Assembly: GCF_030273445.1 (NCBI RefSeq)
Contig: NZ_CP120678.1
Coordinates: 2,519,501-2,583,500, forward strand
DNA: 64,000 nucleotides
Direction of reading: 5' to 3'
Source: Selenobaculum gibii
Lineage (GTDB): Bacteria; Bacillota; Negativicutes; ICN-92133
The position numbers and the translations under genes are program-made. The notes under the pieces are model-generated. The model saw nothing but the letters and a program-made list of their open reading frames with translations. It searched no databases and was not told the origin of the DNA. Shown here in pieces: positions 45,035 to 52,663 of the stretch. Within the stretch, counting starts at the first letter, position 1. Every line of letters begins with the position of its first letter.

Positions 45035-45733
45035 GTGCTGATTGTCATAGAATATATACAAGATAAAGAATTTTTTCATATCAGCGTACCAAAATTTTAT
45101 TCTCAATTTCCAGAATGGTCTCTTAATGAGACTCGATTTATTGGGAAAACTACTAATCCCTTTTTTTCTTATTATGATAAAACAAGCTATCAAGTTCTAG
45201 ACAAAACCAAGACTACTGCTTATCCATTTAATAAAATTGCAAATGTAATGAATGAAATTATATCCGGACGAACCCAAATACCACATGATTTACCGAACTT
45301 TTATCACTGCAATCCCAATCGCTGTTTTTCTGAACTTTACAGTTATTTCAAAGATTATCTACTCTTAACGAGGGAATGGATATATGAAGAAGTACGGAAA
45401 GAATCGTTTCCACATCTACCTTCAAGGCAAAAAGGCCTTTGGGTTATTCCTATAAACGAAAGTCTTAAAGCTTCCTTAACCTTCTGGGAAAAAAACCTAG
45501 TCTCTAATGAAAATGCTAAATTTTTAAAATTAAAATTAACTGGAAAATTACACTTAACTAGTGAAGAGTTTCTTTTAAGTGACTCACTATCTTTAGATCA
45601 ATTTCGACAAACTGCATTTAAATACTGGCTTGGTTGTAATAATCCTAAAAATCCAGAACAATTAGAATGTATTTTTGAAGGTTTTGCCTCTGTAACCCAT
45701 ATCTATGACTCCCTAGAAGAAATTAATTTTTAA
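45035..45733 (+). CDS. Soluble cargo protein of unknown function
   Basis: 232 residues. The order of motifs (KTTNPFFSYYDKTSYQ; LYSYFKDYLLLTREWIYEEVRKESFPHLPSRQKGLWV; EFLLSDSLSLDQFRQTAFKYWLG) is reminiscent of DUF2441-type proteins, which may have an ADP-ribosyltransferase-like fold; this is a tentative impression. The start is uncertain: GTG at 45035 or a downstream non-ATG codon after AAAGGTG. It lies in the cargo block beside the repressor. Confidence 0.65.
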   Translation: MLIVIEYIQDKEFFHISVPKFYSQFPEWSLNETRFIGKTTNPFFSYYDKTSYQVLDKTKTTAYPFNKIANVMNEIISGRTQIPHDLPNFYHCNPNRCFSELYSYFKDYLLLTREWIYEEVRKESFPHLPSRQKGLWVIPINESLKASLTFWEKNLVSNENAKFLKLKLTGKLHLTSEEFLLSDSLSLDQFRQTAFKYWLGCNNPKNPEQLECIFEGFASVTHIYDSLEEINF

Positions 45734-45743
45734 TATTAATTTC

Positions 45744-45905
45744 TTAAACACTATGATTATTGTTAGAAATATCTGTCCGTTTTAAAGCTTCTTGAAAAGA
45801 TATCGATGGTTTATTTTCCATCTCTACTATAACAGGCAGAATCTGTTTTATAACTTCCGCAGTAATCAACGATGCAATTTTTACAATTCTATTTTCTTCT
45901 ATCAC
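45744..45905 (-). CDS. Small phage protein near the repressor
   Basis: About 53 residues from GTG at 45905, preceded by GAAGGG. Sequence IEENRIVKIASLITAEVIKQILPVIVEMENKPSISFQEALKRTDI; helical, no recognised domain. It is the first gene downstream of the early promoter. A longer TTG start at 45944 has no ribosome site. Confidence 0.45.
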   Translation of the reverse strand: MIEENRIVKIASLITAEVIKQILPVIVEMENKPSISFQEALKRTDISNNNHSV

Positions 45906-46109
45906 ATTATCATCCCTTCGCCTATTATTTTGTGCTATATTCAATTTTCAGTAAGCCAACCCACTTCTCCACTCTGCCGACGCGTATTAAAAATTTTCCG
46001 TCCATTTGGACAAGCTTCAGTTATACAATTATTTTTTTCCCTTGCCCTGCACCGTTTCAAAGTTGGGCTTTATGGGAATACTTAACTTATATATTCAACT
46101 TACATTTTT

Positions 46110-46138
46110 ATTCTACTCTAATATATGAGTAAAGTCAA
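46110..46138 (-). promoter_or_regulatory. Phage early promoter
   Basis: Minus strand TTGACT (46138-46133), 17-bp spacer, TAGAAT (46115-46110), near consensus. It overlaps both operators, so the repressor would block it. Confidence 0.65.
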
Positions 46139-46153
46139 CTCTTTTATATGAGT
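46115..46153. promoter_or_regulatory. Two repressor operator-like dyads (ACTC-N8-GAGT)
   Basis: ACTCTAATATATGAGT at 46115-46130 and ACTCTTTTATATGAGT at 46138-46153: same arms, centres 23 bp apart (about two helical turns). They cover the early promoter and the region just upstream of the repressor start. Confidence 0.7.
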
Positions 46154-46165
46154 GAGGTGATTTAT

Positions 46166-46576
46166 TTGCAAATTACAAATGAAAATAAGATTATAATAGA
46201 TAGGATTCGTGATTTACGTATAAAAAACGGACTATCCCAAGCTAAATTTGCTCAATTAATTAATGTATCATCTGGCAATGTAGGTTCATGGGAAACATAT
46301 AAAACTCTCCCCGGTGCTATTGCTTTAAAAAACATTGCTCTAAAATTAGAGTGTTCGTTAGATTGGCTTATATTAGGCAATGAAGAAAAAAAACTTATTT
46401 TACCAGAACAAAAAAACGAGGTCATTTTCGACCCCGAGCTAAAGCGTATGATAGACATTTTAAAAGAATTAATGACAAATGAAAATCCACATATGAGAAG
46501 TTGGGCAATTATCCAATTTGAAAAAGCCTTCTCCGAAGTTTGTGCAACTTACGACGAAAAAAAACAACACGCTTAA
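46166..46576 (+). CDS. Phage repressor, XRE family
   Basis: 136 residues from TTG at 46166, chosen because GAGGTG is correctly spaced and the ATG at 46148 lies within an operator. The helix-turn-helix is RDLRIKNGLSQAKFAQLINVSSGNVGSWETYKTLPGAIALKNIALKLECSLDWLI. The C-terminal part is short, unlike autocleaving LexA-type repressors. It maintains lysogeny as Mu c does, divergent from the early genes. Confidence 0.87.
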   Translation: MQITNENKIIIDRIRDLRIKNGLSQAKFAQLINVSSGNVGSWETYKTLPGAIALKNIALKLECSLDWLILGNEEKKLILPEQKNEVIFDPELKRMIDILKELMTNENPHMRSWAIIQFEKAFSEVCATYDEKKQHA

Positions 46577-47022
46577 TGCTTTTTCTGTACAACAAAATAG
46601 ACAGACCCGCCCCGCCTATCTTCAATTAATTAAATAATATATTACATAAAAGTAAAAATAAAGTGGTTCGTCAATCAGTCTTGCTAAAAATGACTTTAAA
46701 TCCTTGTTCTGCCTAGCTTTATCCACATTTTATAAAAGTTCGTCAATAGGTTCGTCAATTGACTTATCGTGTGCGCATGTAGTGTACACGTTTTTTTATT
46801 TTAAAAGCCTTTGAAAGCAATTCCGAAGGGCATTTGAAGGTTTTGAAAACGACAACTTTTAAAAAGCCGAAATTATCCCCAAATGTTTTTCAAACGACTT
46901 TTTCCAAAACTAACTTGCTGAACTTATCCACACGAAAAAATCCCCATCAAGCTAGATAAAACATGATGTCTCGGGTTATCCCGTTTAATCCCTGTTTTTC
47001 CTAAACTAAATGGGGTGTTATA
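46577..47022. other. Non-coding phage end with GTTCGTCAAT repeats
   Basis: 446 bases without a gene between repressor and phage end. GTTCGTCAAT occurs at 46666-46675, 46738-46747 and 46750-46759. The last 23 bases form the right terminal repeat. Transposase end-binding sites are expected here. Confidence 0.5.
47000..47022 (-). repeat. Right terminal inverted repeat of the prophage
   Basis: Minus strand starts TATAACACCCCATTTAGTTT, matching the left end at 15 of 23 positions. Confidence 0.7.
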
Positions 47023-47027
47023 TGTAG
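47023..47027. repeat. Prophage target-site duplication, right copy (TGTAG)
   Basis: Second copy of the five bases at 16031-16035. It lies within the GXY-repeat coding sequence. Confidence 0.88.
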
Positions 47028-49071
47028 CTCCTGAGGCACCTGTTGCACCTGAGGCACCTGTTGCTCCTGTTGCTCCTGTTGCTCCTGTTGCTCCTGTTGC
47101 ACCGGTGGCTCCTGTAGCTCCTGAGGCACCTGTTGCACCTGAGGCACCTGTAGCACCTGAGGCTCCTGTAGCTCCTGTTGCACCTGTAGCTCCTGAGGCT
47201 CCTGTTGCACCTGTAGCTCCTGTTGCACCTGTAGCTCCTGAGGCACCTGTTGCTCCTGTTGCTCCTGTTGCACCGGTGGCTCCTGTTGCTCCTGTTGCTC
47301 CTACACCTGTAGCACCTGTTGCGCCTGTAGCTCCGGTAGCACCTGTTGCGCCTGTAGCTCCGGTAGCACCTGTTGCTCCTGTCGCACCTATACCTGTAGC
47401 GCCTGTAGCTCCGGTAGCACCTGTTGCGCCTGTAGCTCCGGTAGCACCTGTTGCGCCTGTAGCTCCGGTAGCACCTGTTGCGCCTGTAGCTCCGGTAGCA
47501 CCTGTTGCGCCTGTAGCTCCGGTAGCACCTGTTGCTCCTGTACCCGTTGCACCTGTTGCACCTGTTGCCCCTGTTGCGCCTGTCGGTCCAGTGGGGCAAA
47601 TTGTACAAATCGAGTTTATAACAATAGTATCAACTGAATTACTTACTGTCGTAATATTTCTAATATTTCCTTCTACATCTCTAAACTTATACTGGAGTGC
47701 TCCCGTATTTTCAATACTTGTTCCATTTTCGACATTATCATTGATTGTCGCCCGAAACTTAATTGTAACTGATTTATTCGCCTCAACATCGGCAATTTTA
47801 ACTCCAGATCCAATTATTCTTTCATCGGCCTGCAAATTATTAACGATCAGAGAATTTTTTTCAATTGTAAGATAGCTTGGAAGTTGATCTTTAAATTCTA
47901 CGTTTGTCAAAACTTGATTACTTGTGTTTTTAAAAGTAATTGTATATGTTAATACATCTCCTGGTTCGGCAACTACTTTGCTTACCTTTTTATCAATACT
48001 TATAACCGGGGTCCCTTCTAATTCATAAAGTCTTATATCATCAATTAAATAATCATTCCCATTCGCTGGTCCACCTTCACTAATAAAGCTTACTGTTAAG
48101 GATTTATGATCACCACTATTAAACATTGCTCCCACCTGCTTCCATGTTGGAATTTTCGTTGTACCTAAATCGTTATTTAATAACTGATCGAACAATGCAG
48201 TTGCTCCCTCTACCAATACACGTAATTGTGGTAACACCTGCCCCTGCCTTGAATCAACATTCATCACCCATGTTGAAAATACATAATCGGTATTTGGCCT
48301 AACATTAACATTTGCGGTAAATATATATTGCTTTGGATAACTTCCATTGACAATCATCATTCGCCCATTTTCATCCCCAGTAGTATGGTCAGCAACATTA
48401 AACCAGGTACGAAAATTTGTATTTGTTATTATATTAGCAATTGAATATTGCCCATCTGTCGGATACCCAGTTTGATAACGAACATAACTAAAGTTTGTTT
48501 GAAAATCATTATATGGAGGATTTAAAGTTGGTTGACTAGTTTGCACCGCTGTCCCATTTGCTAATGCCCCAAAGGATCCATTACTACCCGCTTTAATTAA
48601 ATTATCACCAATTGTTACATAATGATTTAAATCTAATTCAATATCCTGCGCAGGTGCATCGACAAATTGAATGTTTGTAACATTACTAAAAGCAACCGAT
48701 ACATAAACAGTATTTGGAGATAGAGAATTTACCCGATTCGCTTCACTTGGCGGCGATGTTATAGTTGCTATTGCAGGATCAGCTGGCGTAACTATAATCT
48801 TCTGCGCATTGCCCCAATCTCCACTGGTAGATATCGTTCCCATATAACTAGCAGCTTCTACCACACGGTACTTTCCTTGTGGTACAGAAGTAAATTTGAA
48901 TTTTCCCGAACTATCTGTTTTTACAACGATTCCCTTCCCCTCAAACGTACCGATGACAGTTTTAGTCCCCTCAACTTGCAATGCAACAGGTATATTTTTT
49001 ATTGGCTGATTTCCCGATAATTGACTGGGCTGACTATTGATGTTAAACACAATACTCCCTGATATATCCAT

Positions 49072-49324
49072 ATGCCCTCCTAAAAAATTATTTAATTTAC
49101 TAAGATTTCTTTAATGAAATTTAGAAATTTAGAAATAATCAATAGTATATTTCTATGTGCTTCTTTACATAATACAAGAACTCAAAATCATAGCATAATA
49201 CAATATATGAATTGCAATAAAATTATGGAACGCTATAATATCGTCTTCTTACAAGTAAAGCGTTTTCAATTACTTATATAACCGCTTTATTTACTTTACA
49301 TAATTTATATAAATCTACATAAAA
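49072..49324. other. Upstream region of the collagen-like gene
   Basis: About 250 AT-rich bases, no gene seen. It should hold the promoter for the collagen-like gene, but I see no convincing consensus. Confidence 0.35.
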
Positions 49325-49355
49325 ACAGCCCTCACGCTAATTCCGTGAAGGCTGT
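49325..49355 (-). terminator. Terminator of the FAD oxidoreductase gene
   Basis: Stem ACAGCC.TCACG / CGTGA.GGCTGT, loop of about 7, with a TTTTTAT run on the minus strand. It lies 80 bases past the stop. Confidence 0.75.
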
Positions 49356-49435
49356 CTTTATGTGTAACTTTTTAATCATTAAAACTCTATTTTCTTTTTA
49401 TAATATCACCGTATTTATTAATATAAAAATTCTAT

Positions 49436-50881
49436 TTAATGAATTTTCGTTATATCTAAACGCTTTACTCTTGTTACTATTTCTTCGAATCTATTTACCC
49501 TGCCTTTTATTTCATCAGGTTCTACATTAAGCTCACGAGCAAGAATTTTTCTTACTCTCGGACCACAAAATGCTCCTTGACATGGCCCAAAACCAGCTCT
49601 AGTTCGCCGTGCCACACCATCTAAGGTATTTACTGGTAACCCTCGATGAAGCGCATCCATAATTTCCGCTTCCGTTACAGATTCACACCGACATATGATA
49701 TGCAGATTAGGATCTTTGGAATCTATACTTCCTTTAAAATCAGCAGTTTTTTTCTTTATAATTGGGGCCCGATAGGAACGAAACTCTGTTTTTGGTAGCA
49801 AGTTTAATCCACTTACTTTTAAAATTTCTACTACTTTTAATGCGATAGCTGGTGATGAAGTTAATCCTGGAGAATCTATTCCAATAAGATTAATAAATCT
49901 TTTTACCCTGCTCTCCTCAATTACCCAATCCTTTTTATTCGATTTAGGTCTATTCCCCGCAAATGATTTTAATGCCCTTTTTAAAGATATCTCAGGTACC
50001 GATTTTTTCGCTAATTCAGCAATATGAATTAAAGCATCCTCATCTGTACTTAAATCTTCTTTGTCGTTAATTTCTTCAGCATTTGGTCCAATTAAAAGAT
50101 TTCCATGATACGTAGATGTCACTAAAATTCCCTTTCCTAATTTGGTTGGGACTTGGAATATGACCGCATTCGCTAAATTATTCTGTGTTTTATCTAAAAT
50201 AATATACTGTCCTCTTGAAGCATGAATGTCGTATTCATCTATTCCAGCCATTTTAGCAATAGCATCACTATAAATTCCCGCTGAATTAATTACATACTGG
50301 CTTTTTATTATTTCCTTTTGGTTTATTTCAACTTCAAAATATTCTTCTTTTTGTACTATCTTCGTTACTTCACTATTTAATTTTATCTCTACGCCATTAG
50401 CAATAGCATTTTCAGCCAAGGCAATAACAAATTCATAAGGCGATGTTACACCCGCATTTTCACAGTATAATGCTTTTGTTACCGTTTCACTTAAATGAGG
50501 TTCCATTTGCCTTGCCTTGTCTCCATCTATAATCTCTAGCCCTTCGACTCCATTTTTTATCCCTTTATGATATATCTCATCTAATTTTTCATTTTCTTCC
50601 TCATTAAATGCCAAAACAAAAGAACCCGTTTTTCGATAACCGAAGTTTAGTTCTTTTTCCATTTGTTCATACATTCGATTGCCCTTTACACATAGCTCGG
50701 CTTTTATCGTTCCAGGTTCATCTGAATATCCACCATGTACAATTCCACTATTTGCTTTAGAACAACCACAGCCAACATCTCCCAATTTTTCAATTACACA
50801 TACTTTTAGTTCATACTTTGCCAATTCACGTGCAATATTTGTTCCAACTACACCTGCACCAATAACACAAATATCATACAT
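49436..50881 (-). CDS. GlpA-like FAD-dependent oxidoreductase with BFD-type iron-sulphur domain
   Basis: 481 residues. A dinucleotide-binding motif starts the protein (YDICVIGAGVVGTNIARELAKY); the DAO body contains SGIVHGGY and YVINSAGIYSD. The C-terminus carries a BFD-like [2Fe-2S] domain with paired cysteines (ICRCESVTEAE and GFGPCQGAFC). This is the architecture of anaerobic glycerol-3-phosphate dehydrogenase subunit A and relatives. The usual GlpB-like and small partner genes are not adjacent, so it may be a stand-alone relative with an unknown substrate. GGGAGG precedes the ATG. Confidence 0.85.
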   Translation of the reverse strand: MYDICVIGAGVVGTNIARELAKYELKVCVIEKLGDVGCGCSKANSGIVHGGYSDEPGTIKAELCVKGNRMYEQMEKELNFGYRKTGSFVLAFNEEENEKLDEIYHKGIKNGVEGLEIIDGDKARQMEPHLSETVTKALYCENAGVTSPYEFVIALAENAIANGVEIKLNSEVTKIVQKEEYFEVEINQKEIIKSQYVINSAGIYSDAIAKMAGIDEYDIHASRGQYIILDKTQNNLANAVIFQVPTKLGKGILVTSTYHGNLLIGPNAEEINDKEDLSTDEDALIHIAELAKKSVPEISLKRALKSFAGNRPKSNKKDWVIEESRVKRFINLIGIDSPGLTSSPAIALKVVEILKVSGLNLLPKTEFRSYRAPIIKKKTADFKGSIDSKDPNLHIICRCESVTEAEIMDALHRGLPVNTLDGVARRTRAGFGPCQGAFCGPRVRKILARELNVEPDEIKGRVNRFEEIVTRVKRLDITKIH

Positions 50882-51526
50882 CTAAAAACCTCCCTATATT
50901 TTTATATTTTGATGAAGTAATCCTGAATTCCGTGGAATTTCAACTCTATATGAATCTTATTCATATCTATCCGGAGCTTAGCGTTTCTAAATTCCCTTTT
51001 ATAGAAGATAGTAATTCTATCAACAGAGAAATAAAATCTTTGCTTTTGTCAGAATTGCTATTACGTTAGATAAGTGGGGCAATCATTAGCTAAACGCGAA
51101 ATATAAAATATTCATTTTATATTTTGTCCAAGATAAACATTAATTTGCAATTGATATCCACGATATTCTGTTATTTTCCCTTACATAATAATCAACTTCT
51201 CTTTATCTTAGATTATCATAATATTTAACATTTTTAAAGGCAAAATATTTTCACCTAATTTTCATACTTCCTTTTTTTATTTAGCGACAAAGAAAGAAAT
51301 TTATATAATAATCATTCTAAATCTTTATTGAAAATATATTATTGAGGGATTACGCTTATCTAGCGCCATTGATAGTGCAATTTATGTCCATACAAACCAA
51401 ATTTAAAAGCAATAAAAGATTATTTTTTATCCGTACAAATCATCCTTTTTGCAATTGTTATATTTCATCAAAGAATTCTTTTATTGAAAGACTCATATTT
51501 TTACTTAAGTTAACAAAATACAAGGT
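50882..51526. other. Long intergenic region
   Basis: About 645 AT-rich bases with no supported gene. A segment around 50922-51000 (GAATTCCGTGGAATTTC, later CCGGAGCTTAGCG) loosely resembles that at 11512-11570 and may be a degraded interspersed element. Short open frames here lack ribosome sites. Confidence 0.35.
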
Positions 51527-51555
51527 TTGACAGAAAAATTTCTCTGTTATATATT
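51527..51555 (+). promoter_or_regulatory. Promoter of the nitroreductase gene with an operator-like dyad
   Basis: TTGACA, 17-bp spacer, TATATT. The spacer and -35 contain the near-palindrome CAGAAAAATTTCTCTG (51531-51546), a likely regulator site. Confidence 0.65.
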
Positions 51556-51603
51556 TAAAGCGTAAATAGTAAGTATGATTAAATGAAGAAAGAAGGCATT
51601 AAA

Positions 51604-52200
51604 ATGAAGTGTTTTCAGGAATCGGTTATTCACCGTCGTACAAACTATGCATTAGGAAAATCAATTCCAGTATTGCCATCGCAAATTATTGCTGTAGTAG
51701 AGCGTATGACCCGAGAGGTTCCATCAGCTTTCAATATGCAATCGGCACGTGTGATAGTGGCTATGGGAAAACATCACAAAAAAATTTGGCAGATAACAAA
51801 GGAAACATTGAAGAAAATTGTTTCTCCAGAAAGTTTCTCAGCAACAGAAACTAAGATCGATGGTTTTTCGTCTGCCTATGGCACGGTGCTTTTCTTTGAA
51901 GAAATGAACATCATAAAAGATATGCAGGAAAAGTTTGCAGCTTATGCGGATAATTTTCCGGTTTGGGCACAACAAGCGAATGGAATGCTGCAATTTTCCA
52001 TTTGGACAGCTCTTGACGATATCGGAATTGGCGTAAATCTTCAACATTACAATCCATTAATTGATGCTGAGATTAAAGAATATTTTACTGTACCGGATAG
52101 TTGGAAACTCATTGCACAGATGCCTTTTGGAGAAATAAAACAGCCTCCAATGCCAATAGAAAAAATCTCTATAAGTGAACGGGTAAAAGTATTTAGTTAA
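51604..52200 (+). CDS. Nitroreductase-family protein
   Basis: 198 residues. The N-terminus (FQESVIHRRTNYALG) and SAFNMQSARVIVAMGKHHKKIW bind FMN; FPVWAQQANGMLQFSIWTALDDIGIGVNLQHYNP is characteristic of the short HBN1/Frm2-like branch. It is a cytosolic FMN-dependent reductase, often induced by oxidative or fatty-acid stress. The start at 51604 is chosen for AGAAGG seven bases upstream. Confidence 0.87.
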   Translation: MKCFQESVIHRRTNYALGKSIPVLPSQIIAVVERMTREVPSAFNMQSARVIVAMGKHHKKIWQITKETLKKIVSPESFSATETKIDGFSSAYGTVLFFEEMNIIKDMQEKFAAYADNFPVWAQQANGMLQFSIWTALDDIGIGVNLQHYNPLIDAEIKEYFTVPDSWKLIAQMPFGEIKQPPMPIEKISISERVKVFS

Positions 52201-52246
52201 TATTTCAACAAGCCATTATTTAAACATTTTTATTATAACCATTAAA

Positions 52247-52279
52247 AAGAGTTGCAAAAACAGCAACTCTTAATTTTTT
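52247..52279 (+). terminator. Terminator of the nitroreductase gene
   Basis: Stem AAGAGTTGC / GCAACTCTT with a 7-base loop and a T6 run. Confidence 0.85.
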
Positions 52280-52373
52280 AAAGAAAATCCTCGGAATTGG
52301 GCTGTTCTCTATCTTTTGAGAAGCTGATGCTCTATTCAACCCACATTCTCCACGATAGTGCAGACACGCAAAA

Positions 52374-52398
52374 AAGCCCTCACAGAACGTGAGGGCTT
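52374..52398 (-). terminator. Terminator of the former tRNA-Gly gene
   Basis: Stem AAGCCCTCAC / GTGAGGGCTT, 5-base loop, and a T6 run on the minus strand. It follows the CCA end of the tRNA fragment by 10 bases. Confidence 0.8.
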
Positions 52399-52408
52399 GT
52401 ATTCTCTA

Positions 52409-52452
52409 TGGAGCGGGCGAAGGGAATCGAACCCTCGTATTCAGCTTGGGAA
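52409..52452 (-). pseudogene. 3' fragment of tRNA-Gly(CCC), attachment-site scar
   Basis: The minus strand reads from the anticodon loop (TTCCCAA) through GCTGA, the T arm (GAGGGTTCGATTCCCTT) and acceptor half (CGCCCGC) to an encoded CCA. The T stem and acceptor order are intact. The 5' half is missing; upstream sequence is unrelated AT-rich DNA. It is the copy left on the host side when an element integrates into the 3' end of a tRNA gene. Confidence 0.82.
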
Positions 52453-52499
52453 AACTATTATTTTAAAAATCACTATTTTAATAACATTTAAATAAAGAT

Positions 52500-52531
52500 G
52501 CTATAGCCCTTGATATATCAAGGGCTATAGC
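52500..52531. repeat. 32-nt perfect palindrome
   Basis: GCTATAGCCCTTGATA followed at once by its exact reverse complement. It lies between the tRNA scar and the first element gene, and could be a terminator without a T-run or a protein-binding site. Confidence 0.65.
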
Positions 52532-52663
52532 TTATTGAGCAGTTACTTTACATTCCATTTATTTTCCAATATTTTATTATTTTATGCCTTATTTTTTATC
52601 ATTTTTACCGCGATAAGGTGCAAATAAGGTGCAGCACCTCATTTACTATTTTAAATAAAACGA

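Larger units (their letters stand above)
16036..47022. mobile_element. Complete Mu-like transposable prophage (30,987 bp)
   Basis: It holds all Mu-type modules: repressor, Ner-like regulator, transposase A, ATPase B, GemA, Mor, lysis, terminase, portal, gpF, protease/scaffold, major head, sheath, tube, tape measure and baseplate. The ends are imperfect inverted repeats: 16036-16058 and the complement of 47022-47000 agree at 15 of 23 positions, both starting TATAA and both with TAGTT at positions 15-19. A 5-bp duplication flanks it. No essential structural gene looks broken, so it may be active. It lies inside a collagen-like gene. Confidence 0.93.
46924..49071 (-). pseudogene. N-terminal part of the collagen-like surface protein, disrupted by the prophage
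   Basis: 715 codons, of which 683 are host (49071-47023) and the last 32 are phage DNA. The N-terminus has a Cna-B-like domain ([23 protein letters not shown]), a carbohydrate-binding-like region (about 170-350), a DUF11-type repeat ([26 protein letters not shown]) and, from about residue 493, GXY triplets. No signal peptide is evident, as for many exosporium or spore-surface proteins. AGGAGG precedes the ATG. The intact gene would encode 969 residues with the domain left at 15170-16030. Confidence 0.88.

Noticed and set aside
47015-47875. Second antisense Pro-Val-Ala repeat frame of 286 codons
   Set aside because: Antisense shadow of the collagen-like gene; codon pattern follows the real frame.
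51342-51530. 62-codon plus-strand frame upstream of the nitroreductase gene
   Set aside because: No ribosome site or domain; runs into the promoter.
52409-52500. Complete tRNA-Gly gene
   Set aside because: Only the part from anticodon loop to CCA is present; no D arm or 5' acceptor half upstream.
52600-52650. Remnant integrase C-terminus on the minus strand (repeated GTGCA-containing bases)
   Set aside because: Too short to judge; no recombinase motif is visible.
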